Shown here: piece after piece, positions 14,262-19,715 of the stretch
How positions within the stretch are numbered: position 1 is the stretch's first letter
Layout: each line of letters starts with the position of its first letter
Source of the DNA: JBJXFY01 sp046155815
GTDB taxonomy: Bacteria; Verrucomicrobiota; Verrucomicrobiia; Limisphaerales; CAIMTB01
Direction of reading: 5' to 3'
Length of the DNA stretch: 19,715 bases
NCBI GenBank assembly: GCA_046155815.1
Contig: JBJXFY010000099.1
Span: 1 to 19,715, forward strand
Made by a program: the position numbers and the translations under genes
The notes under the pieces: generated by a model
Seen by the model: the letters and a program-made list of their open reading frames with translations, nothing else
Database searches by the model: none
Told to the model about the DNA's origin: nothing

Positions 14262-15884
14262 CTACTTCTCCGACTTGAAGCGCATCTCCGGCACGGCGCG
14301 CTCGCCGCCGCCGAAAAAGTCCTGCACGTCGAAGAAGGTCACGTAGAGCATGAAGCCGATGAGCAGCGCGGCGCAGCCATTCTGCAGCCAGAGCAGGGCC
14401 CGCGGGTTCATCGGCCGGCGGCGCGCCGCCTCCACCAGCGCGAGAACGATGTGGCCGCCGTCCAGCACCGGCAGCGGGAGCAGGTTCAGGATCGCGAGGT
14501 TCACGTTGAGCAGCACGCTGAACCACAGCGCCATCCGCCACCCGTCCGCATTCTCGAAGAGCAGGTAGTAGATGCGCAGGATCATCACCGGGCCGGACAT
14601 GTGCTGGAGCTTGATGTCGGAGTTGCGGGAGGTGAGCGCGTCCAGCGTGTTCACGATGGACAGCGCAGCGGTGCGGATCTGTTCCCACGGCCCCGGATGC
14701 ACGATGAACGAGCGGCCAAACGAGTCGAAGACCATGCCGTCGCTGGCACTGCTCCACGCGATGCCGATGCGCGGCAGGGTGTCGCCCTCCGGCACACGCG
14801 GCACGACCGCGATCTCCCGCGGCACGCCGCCGCGTTCCACGGTCAGCGTCAGCTTCCGGTCGCCGTTCTTCTGGATGTACTCGGAAAACTCCTCGGCGAC
14901 GCGCAGGGCGCGGCCGTCCACCGCCAGCACAAGGTCGCCCGCCTGCACGCCGGCCAGCCCGGCCGGTCCGTCCGGGACGACGCCGCCGACGCGAGCGCCG
15001 CTCGGCCGGAATGGCAGGTACAGCGTCTGCCCGCCACGCTCCACCGTGAGCATGAGCGGCTCCTGCGGGTGGCGACGCGCAAAGTCGCCGATGCCCAGCG
15101 CGCTGTAGAGCCGCTGGCCGTTGATCTCGGTGAGGAGGTCGTTCGGCCGGAGGCCGGCCGCCTCCGCCGCGCTGCCGGGCTCGACCCGGGCAATCATCGG
15201 CGTCTCGGCCGGCGCGATCTGGAGCTGCCGCGTGGACCTCCGCTGCCAAACCCGCGTTTCCGGGATCACCGGGGACGCCTCCACGGTCATGACCCGGCCA
15301 TCACGCTCGAACTTCACGGGCACGGTGTCGCCCACGCTGCTCACGACGCGCCATGCCACGCTGTCGGCGCCCGTACCGCCCCAGCGGTTCACGGCGTGGC
15401 CGTCCACCTCGAGCAGCCGGTCGCCCGTGCGCAGCCCGGCCTTCTCCGCCGGCGAATTCGGCAGCACGAAACCGATGGTGGTCGTCGCCTCCGCCTCGCT
15501 CACCGGGCGGCCAACCTGCCAGACCACGACGGCCAGGGCAGCCGCGAGCCCGAAGCTGAAAAGCGGACCCGCGAAGGCCACGATGATCTTGTCCAGCGGC
15601 GTGATGGGCGGGAGCTGGCGCGGCGTCCCGCCGCTGCCGCCCTCGATAAGCTCCATCGGCGCCAGCTGCGGCAGCGCCACGAAGCCGCCGGCCGGGATCG
15701 AGCCGAGGCTGTACCACACGCCGCCGATTTTTTTCTGCCAGAGCGGCTTGCCGAACCAGATGCCGAACCGGTCCACCACCAGCCCCCGCCACCGCGCAGC
15801 CAGGAAATGCCCCAGCTCGTGCACCACGATCATGAGGTTGAAGAAGACCAGTACCTCGAGGCAGATGATCAGGATGTTGAGCAC
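14262..15884 (-). CDS. rseP: RseP-type site-2 membrane metalloprotease with three PDZ domains
   Basis: An intramembrane zinc protease (M50 family) that cleaves membrane anti-sigma factors and remnant signal peptides. 540 residues from GTG 15884. TM1 contains the zinc motif HELGH at residues 22-26. The GSIPAGGFVAL loop and a second membrane segment (IIVAFAGPLFSFGLAAALAVVVW) follow. Three PDZ-like units come next: FVLPNSPAEKAGLRTGDRLLEVDG, VEPGSAAEAAGLRPNDLLTEING and VVPDGPAGLAGVQAGDLVLAVDG. The C-terminal membrane part holds the third zinc ligand in NLLPLPVLDGGH (Asp475) and ends in a final membrane segment. E. coli RseP has 450 residues and two PDZ domains, so this protein has one more. It lies between dxr and ispG and has its own probable promoter. 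Confidence 0.95.
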   Translation of the reverse strand: MLNILIICLEVLVFFNLMIVVHELGHFLAARWRGLVVDRFGIWFGKPLWQKKIGGVWYSLGSIPAGGFVALPQLAPMELIEGGSGGTPRQLPPITPLDKIIVAFAGPLFSFGLAAALAVVVWQVGRPVSEAEATTTIGFVLPNSPAEKAGLRTGDRLLEVDGHAVNRWGGTGADSVAWRVVSSVGDTVPVKFERDGRVMTVEASPVIPETRVWQRRSTRQLQIAPAETPMIARVEPGSAAEAAGLRPNDLLTEINGQRLYSALGIGDFARRHPQEPLMLTVERGGQTLYLPFRPSGARVGGVVPDGPAGLAGVQAGDLVLAVDGRALRVAEEFSEYIQKNGDRKLTLTVERGGVPREIAVVPRVPEGDTLPRIGIAWSSASDGMVFDSFGRSFIVHPGPWEQIRTAALSIVNTLDALTSRNSDIKLQHMSGPVMILRIYYLLFENADGWRMALWFSVLLNVNLAILNLLPLPVLDGGHIVLALVEAARRRPMNPRALLWLQNGCAALLIGFMLYVTFFDVQDFFGGGERAVPEMRFKSEK

Positions 15885-15916
15885 GCGTTGGATGTCCGGG
15901 GTGGCCGAACGGGGCC

Positions 15917-15944
15917 AATATAGGAATCAACCCCCTCCCGGCAA
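15917..15944 (-). promoter_or_regulatory. Probable sigma70-type promoter of rseP
   Basis: On the minus strand, TTGCCG (15939-15944, 4/6 to TTGACA), a 16-nt spacer and TATATT (15917-15922, 5/6 to TATAAT). Expected transcription start is near 15910, giving a leader of about 25 nt to the GTG at 15884. TATATT is conspicuous in this GC-rich DNA. The 8-bp inverted repeat at 15934-15968 overlaps the -35 element. Confidence 0.45.
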
Positions 15945-15968
15945 CGGCGTGTGTCAGCCCCCGGGAGG
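15934..15968. repeat. 8-bp inverted repeat over the rseP -35 region
   Basis: CCTCCCGG (15934-15941) and CCGGGAGG (15961-15968) are perfect complements separated by 19 nt. They overlap the candidate -35 element. This could be a two-half-site operator, or a hairpin at the end of the dxr transcript; there is no T-tract. The rest of the 201-bp gap shows nothing else recognisable. Confidence 0.4.
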
Positions 15969-16085
15969 AACGCGAGGCCGCATGCTGGATAACCAAGGGC
16001 CGGCGGGCTTGGGGAGCGGTCACCCAGCCGGGTTGGAAGCCGATTTTCCATCCCCACTTCGCGGCGTTGCTCCTTCGCCTTTCCT

Positions 16086-17258
16086 TCAAGCCGTTTCGCC
16101 GGCGATCACCTGTGTCGCCTCTGTCCGAGCCCAGGCGTCCGCCGCGAAGATTTCCTCCAGCGCCGGATGCGCCGCCGTTGCGTGCGCAGCCAAGGTGCGG
16201 GCGACGGTTTCCGTGATGCCGGGAAAGCTGAGCCGGCGCCCGCAAAAGGCCTCGACCGCCACCTCGTTGGCGGCGTTGAAGACGGCGGGGAGCGTGCCGC
16301 CCACGGTGCCGGCCTGCCGTGCGAGGGTCAGCGCCGGGAAGCGGTCGAGATCCGGCTCCTCGAAGGTCAGGCTGCCGATCTTCGCAAAATCCGTCTGCAC
16401 CCGGCCGCTGGGGGCGCGGTCCGGCCATGTGAGCGCGTACTGGATGGGGAGGCACATGTCCGGAGTAGATAACTGGGCGACAATCGAGCCATCAACAAAC
16501 TCGACCATCGAATGCACCACGCTCTGCGGATGCACCACCACCTGCACGCGGTCCATGCCCACCCCGAAGAGCCAGCGCGCCTCGATCATCTCGAGGCCCT
16601 TGTTGAAGAGCGTGGCCGAATCAATCGTGATCTTCCGCCCCATCACCCACGAAGGATGCTTCAGCGCCTGTTCCACGGTGATGCCGGCCAGCGCGGACTT
16701 CGGCCAGCGGGCGGCGTCGCGGAACGGCCCGCCCGAGGCGGTGAGCCAAAGGTTGCGCACCGAATCCGCCGGCCGGCCGTCGAGGCACTGGAAGATCGCG
16801 GAATGCTCGCTGTCCACCGCCAGCACCTGCGCACCGTGCCGGGCGGCCTCGCCCATGACGGTCTCGCCAGCCATGACAAGGATCTCCTTCGAGGCCACGG
16901 CGATGTCCCGGCCGGCGCGCACCGCGGCCAGGGCGGGCTGGAGGCCCGCCGTGCCGACGATGGCGATGAGCACAATGTCCGCCCCCTCCATCGTGGCGAG
17001 GCGGAGCAGCCCCTCCGCGCCCGCGCAGACGGCGATTTCCGCCGGGAGCGCGGCCCGGACGGCGGCGGCCTTCGCGGGATCGTGGATGCAGACGACGCGC
17101 GGCCGGTGGCGTAGCGCCTGCTCGATCAGCAGGTCGGCATTGGCGCCGGCGGCGAGGCCGACGAGTCGGACATGATCCGGAAGGTCCCCGGCGACCTTGC
17201 AGGTGCTGGTGCCGATGGAGCCGGTGCTGCCGAGCAAAACGACGTGGCGCGTCCTCAT
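16086..17258 (-). CDS. dxr: 1-deoxy-D-xylulose 5-phosphate reductoisomerase
   Basis: The first committed step of the MEP pathway: isomerises and reduces DXP to 2-C-methyl-D-erythritol 4-phosphate with NADPH and a divalent metal. 390 residues from ATG 17258, the usual length. The NADPH-binding loop is GSTGSIGTST at residues 10-19. Metal and substrate residues sit in VDSEHSAIFQCL, in LTASGGPFRD and in the stretch HPSWVMGRKITIDSATLFNKGLEMIEARWLF. IAIVGTAGLQP and ASKEILVMAGE are also family signatures. All active-site segments are intact. The gene follows the eight-cysteine protein by 58 bp and precedes rseP by about 200 bp. Members of the dxr-rseP-ispG set are linked in many bacteria. Confidence 0.97.
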   Translation of the reverse strand: MRTRHVVLLGSTGSIGTSTCKVAGDLPDHVRLVGLAAGANADLLIEQALRHRPRVVCIHDPAKAAAVRAALPAEIAVCAGAEGLLRLATMEGADIVLIAIVGTAGLQPALAAVRAGRDIAVASKEILVMAGETVMGEAARHGAQVLAVDSEHSAIFQCLDGRPADSVRNLWLTASGGPFRDAARWPKSALAGITVEQALKHPSWVMGRKITIDSATLFNKGLEMIEARWLFGVGMDRVQVVVHPQSVVHSMVEFVDGSIVAQLSTPDMCLPIQYALTWPDRAPSGRVQTDFAKIGSLTFEEPDLDRFPALTLARQAGTVGGTLPAVFNAANEVAVEAFCGRRLSFPGITETVARTLAAHATAAHPALEEIFAADAWARTEATQVIAGETA

Positions 17259-17316
17259 GCGGAGGCCGGGAGGATGGCCGCCGGCGGGCCGCCTGGCCAG
17301 CGCTCGTGGTGGCCGA

Positions 17317-17613
17317 TCAGCCGAACAGCTTCCTCAGCGCCTCGCGGGCGGCCGTCTCGCGGGACTGCCCGTGGCTGTCGGGCTTCCATCCGGGGCGGCG
17401 GGCAAACTCGTACCATTCGCAGAAGTTGGCCGCCGCCTTCTCCAGCACCGGCTCGGCCCGGCGCTCGCGGCACCGATGGGCGGCGGCCACGTCGTACTGC
17501 GCGCAATTGAGGCACGCGTGCAGGTCGGCGCCGCACTTCTCGCAGGTCTCGCTGCGGCCTGGCGCGCCGGACAGGCCGTACACCGTGCCGCACTGGTGGC
17601 AGTGGCGGGTCAT
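17317..17613 (-). CDS. Small eight-cysteine zinc-ribbon-like protein
   Basis: 98 residues from ATG 17613; a TTG at 17649 would overlap rsgA's end less neatly and adds nothing conserved. Cysteines at 5 and 8 (CHQC), 24 and 27 (CEKC), 34 and 37 (CLNC), 48 and 65. The first two pairs form a zinc-ribbon layout (RHCHQCGTVYGL, then TCEKCGADLHACLNCAQYD). The sequence NCAQYDVAAAHRCRERRAEPV, then NFCEWYEF, resembles short zinc-ribbon proteins of unknown role found in several Gram-negative groups. No membrane segment. It sits 44 bp after rsgA and 58 bp before dxr, so it is part of that leftward block. Function unknown; a ribosome- or redox-linked role is only a guess from its neighbour. Confidence 0.78.
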   Translation of the reverse strand: MTRHCHQCGTVYGLSGAPGRSETCEKCGADLHACLNCAQYDVAAAHRCRERRAEPVLEKAAANFCEWYEFARRPGWKPDSHGQSRETAAREALRKLFG

Positions 17614-17657
17614 GGGGCGAGCCTTGGCCGGCGGGACGGCGGCGGGCAACGTCTCTG

Positions 17658-18716
17658 CTACTCCGGCAGCCCCGGATCGAGCCAGGCACGCGTGCCCTGT
17701 TTCGCGCGGCGCTTGCGCATCTGGAAGTCATGCTCGCGCCGGCGCCGGCCGGTGGTGGCCAGTTCCCGCCGCAGCTTCTGAAAGCTGTCATATCGCGGGC
17801 GCTCCAGCCGGCCGCCGGCCAGGGCCGCCAGCACGGCGCAGTCCTTTTCACCCACATGCGAGCAGTCGCGGAAGTGACACCCGGCGGCGAGTGACTGGAT
17901 GTCGGGAAAGGCTTCACCGAACCCTTCCTCCGCCGTCCACATGTGAAACTCCCGCATGCCCGGCGTATCCATCACGACACCGCCGCCCGGCAGCGGGATG
18001 AGCTCCCGCGAAGTCGTCGAATGCCGGCCCTTGGCGTCCGACTCGCGCACCTCGAGCGTCGCCTGGACCTCCTCGCCGGCAAGGCGGTTGATGAGGCTGG
18101 ACTTGCCCACGCCCGAGGTGCCGACGAAGGCGACGGTGCGGCCCGGCCCCGTGAACTTGCGCAAGTCACCCATCCCACTTCCGGTCAGGGCGCAGGCGGT
18201 GAGCACGGTCACCTCCCCGGCCGCCGCCTGCGCCTCAGCCCGACGAGCCGGTACGTCGCCGCAGAGGTCCGCCTTGTTCAGCACCACCACCGGCCCTGCG
18301 CAGCCCTCATGGACCATGACCAGGAAGCGCTCCAGCCGGCGCAGGTTGAAGGTCGCATCCAGCGCCTGCACCACGAAGACCACGTCCATGTTGGTCCCGA
18401 GAATCTGCGCCTCGGTCTCGCGGCCGGGAATCTTCCGCGCCAGCCAGGTCCGGCGTGGCAGGACGGTTTCGATCACCACGCGCCCGTCGTGGGGCACGCG
18501 GCGCACGCCCACCCAGTCACCGACCTTGGGCAGGTCCGCGTCGGCGCGTCGGCGGTGCAGCATCCGGCCGGCCGCGCGGGCGAGGTGGTCGCCGTCGTCG
18601 GCCACGACGGTGTAATAGTTCTTCCCCTCGCTGACGACACGGGCGGGAGTGAGTTCCGGATCACGAAGGGTCGCGGCCCACGCGTCATCCCAGCCCAGTT
18701 GGCGCAGGTCCACCAT
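17658..18716 (-). CDS. rsgA: Ribosome small-subunit-dependent GTPase A
   Basis: A circularly permuted GTPase that acts late in 30S subunit maturation. 352 residues from ATG 18716. The OB-fold is about 30-90 (YYTVVADDGDHLARAAGR, VGDWVGVRRV). The GTPase motifs appear in permuted order: NKAD at 147-150 (G4), TACALTGSG (G5), GTSGVGKS at 199-206 (G1), HSTTSRE (G2) and DTPG at 250-253 (G3). The C-terminal zinc site has C280, C285, H287 and C293 (CHFRDCSHVGEKDC). This is the complete family signature. The stop of the upstream epimerase overlaps this start by one base (TGATG), so the two are probably co-translated although their jobs are unrelated. Confidence 0.96.
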   Translation of the reverse strand: MVDLRQLGWDDAWAATLRDPELTPARVVSEGKNYYTVVADDGDHLARAAGRMLHRRRADADLPKVGDWVGVRRVPHDGRVVIETVLPRRTWLARKIPGRETEAQILGTNMDVVFVVQALDATFNLRRLERFLVMVHEGCAGPVVVLNKADLCGDVPARRAEAQAAAGEVTVLTACALTGSGMGDLRKFTGPGRTVAFVGTSGVGKSSLINRLAGEEVQATLEVRESDAKGRHSTTSRELIPLPGGGVVMDTPGMREFHMWTAEEGFGEAFPDIQSLAAGCHFRDCSHVGEKDCAVLAALAGGRLERPRYDSFQKLRRELATTGRRRREHDFQMRKRRAKQGTRAWLDPGLPE

Positions 18717-19645
18717 CAGCGGATGCCCCAGCAGAAGGGATCACGTTCGTCGAGCAGCAGCGTGGCCTCGGCGTTGACGTGGGCAGCGCCCATGACCGTG
18801 GGTTCGATGACGCCACGGTCCCGGTCCAGCCAGCGGAAGCGTCCGGTGAAGCGCGAGCCGAGAATGCTCTCCTGAACCCACGCTTCGCCCTCGGCCAGCT
18901 TCCCGTCCGCGGCGAGGCAGGCGAGCTTGGCGCTGGTCCCCGTGCCGCAGGGCGAGCGGTCGTAGGCCCCGCCCGGGCAGAGGACGAAGTTCCGCGAGTC
19001 CGCCGCCGGATCGGCGGGCGGGCCGAACAGCTCGACGTGATCCACCTCGGGGAAGCCCTGTGAGTTGACCGCCCGCCGGATGCGCTGGGTGAAGTCAGTA
19101 AGTTCACCCACTGACTTCAAGATGAGTTCGCGGCCGTGCTCACTCACGAGGAAGAACCAGTTGCCGCCCCAGGCCACGTCGCCGGTGACCGGGCCGTGAC
19201 CCGGCACGTCCACCGTGACGGCGGCGCGGGCGCGGTGGCTGGGCACGTTGGTGAGTTCCACGGAACCATCCGGGTGAAGCACGGCGGTTACGATGCCCAC
19301 GGAGGTTTCCAACCGGACGGCCCCGGACTTCAGCCGGCCAAGGTGGGCGAGTGTGGCGACCACGCCGATGGTCCCGTGCCCGCACATGCCGAGGTAGCCG
19401 ACGTTGTTGAAGAAGATCACGCCGACAGCGCACGACGGGTCGGCGGGCGCGACGAGCAGCGCGCCGACGAGCACGTCCGAGCCGCGCGGCTCGTTGACCA
19501 CGGCGGAACGGAAGGCGTCGTGCTCCGCGCGGAAGCGCTTCAGCCGCGCGGCCACCGTGCCCGGACCCAGATCGGGGCCGCCGGCCACGACGACGCGGGT
19601 GGGTTCGCCGCCCGTGTGGGAATCCACCACCTGGACTCGGCGCAT
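18716..19645 (-). CDS. 4-hydroxyproline 2-epimerase (proline racemase family)
   Basis: Interconverts trans-4-hydroxy-L-proline and cis-4-hydroxy-D-proline, the first step of hydroxyproline breakdown. 309 residues from ATG 19645. That ATG is chosen over GTG 19648 because it forms a TGATG overlap with the upstream stop, the same junction as at rsgA. Both catalytic cysteines are present: Cys88 in MCGHGTIG and Cys233 in DRSPCGTGTSAK. Because both are Cys, a trans-3-hydroxyproline dehydratase (which has Thr) is unlikely. Other family segments are VIDSHTGGEPTR-like VVDSHTGGEPTRVVV, FFNNVGYLG, DVAWGGNWFFLVSEHG, DSRNFVLCPG and AHVNAEATLLLDERDPFCWGIR. The close match to the Pseudomonas HypE pattern as I recall it, and the length, favour hydroxyproline over proline. 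Cytosolic, cofactor-independent. Confidence 0.88.
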   Translation of the reverse strand: MRRVQVVDSHTGGEPTRVVVAGGPDLGPGTVAARLKRFRAEHDAFRSAVVNEPRGSDVLVGALLVAPADPSCAVGVIFFNNVGYLGMCGHGTIGVVATLAHLGRLKSGAVRLETSVGIVTAVLHPDGSVELTNVPSHRARAAVTVDVPGHGPVTGDVAWGGNWFFLVSEHGRELILKSVGELTDFTQRIRRAVNSQGFPEVDHVELFGPPADPAADSRNFVLCPGGAYDRSPCGTGTSAKLACLAADGKLAEGEAWVQESILGSRFTGRFRWLDRDRGVIEPTVMGAAHVNAEATLLLDERDPFCWGIR

Positions 19646-19715
19646 CACGGGCTGGGGGGACGGGTCGTCGGGACGAACTCGTTCATGTCCAGCGTGCCCT
19701 CGCGGGCGAGGCTGA
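19645..19715 (-). CDS. 3' end of an unidentified gene, partial
   Basis: Only the last 22 codons and the stop are in the window (SLAREGTLDMNEFVPTTRPPSP, read minus strand). The TGA shares one base with the epimerase ATG. This junction and the shared strand argue for an upstream member of the same operon, perhaps another hydroxyproline enzyme. The visible tail is too short to identify. Confidence 0.5.
   Translation of the reverse strand, partial: SLAREGTLDMNEFVPTTRPPSP

Noticed and set aside
15121..17175. A 684-codon open frame on the plus strand opposite rseP and dxr
   Set aside because: Runs across two confirmed genes and their intergenic region; Ser/Arg/Ala/Pro-rich shadow translation.

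Overview
The window is a high-GC stretch, by eye about two-thirds G+C or more, from the chromosome of a Gram-negative bacterium. The best guess for its source is Verrucomicrobiota or a close PVC relative. Several things point that way: a HEAT-like/cytochrome c protein with the haem-binding module typical of Planctomycetes and Verrucomicrobia, an ECF sigma factor followed by a protein with an anti-sigma-like N-terminus, a long-form IspG with an internal insert domain, a very large DUF2339 membrane protein, and a short protein of the ARPFxPFRI type. This assignment is from gene content only. No rRNA, tRNA, CRISPR array, insertion sequence or phage module was found.

Left part (1-5842). An ECF sigma factor and the start of a single-pass membrane protein with an anti-sigma-like N-terminus run leftward off the window. 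Divergent from them are two tandem, related lipoprotein genes carrying three apparent single-base frame breaks, followed by a secreted c-type cytochrome. A leftward GNAT acetyltransferase with a C-terminal membrane anchor faces a rightward pair, a Uma2-family nuclease-fold protein and a CXXS thioredoxin-like lipoprotein, whose genes overlap by ATGA.

Middle (5867-12292). A 935-residue DUF2339 polytopic membrane protein is divergent from a LysR regulator. Two strong GC hairpins separate the regulator from a leftward iron-sulfur (6-4) photolyase (PhrB type). The photolyase gene carries an in-frame insert of about 95 bp made of degenerate heptamer repeats around a hairpin. Upstream on the same strand lie two small genes of unknown function. 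The larger sits in a patch of about 51% G+C, clearly lower than its surroundings.

Right part (12285-19715). A leftward block carries, in transcription order, the tail of an unidentified gene, 4-hydroxyproline 2-epimerase, rsgA, a small eight-cysteine protein, dxr, rseP and ispG. dxr and ispG are the second and the penultimate enzyme of the MEP isoprenoid pathway. rseP between them is the site-2 protease of envelope stress signalling, an arrangement seen in many bacteria. The first genes are joined by TGATG stop/start overlaps. A plausible sigma70-type promoter precedes rseP, and an 8-bp inverted repeat overlaps its -35 element.

I did not find a clear new defence or mobile system. The most unusual items are the heptamer-repeat insert in the photolyase gene, the clustered frame breaks in the lipoprotein pair, the low-GC orphan gene behind ispG, and the monothiol lipoprotein coupled to a Uma2 protein.
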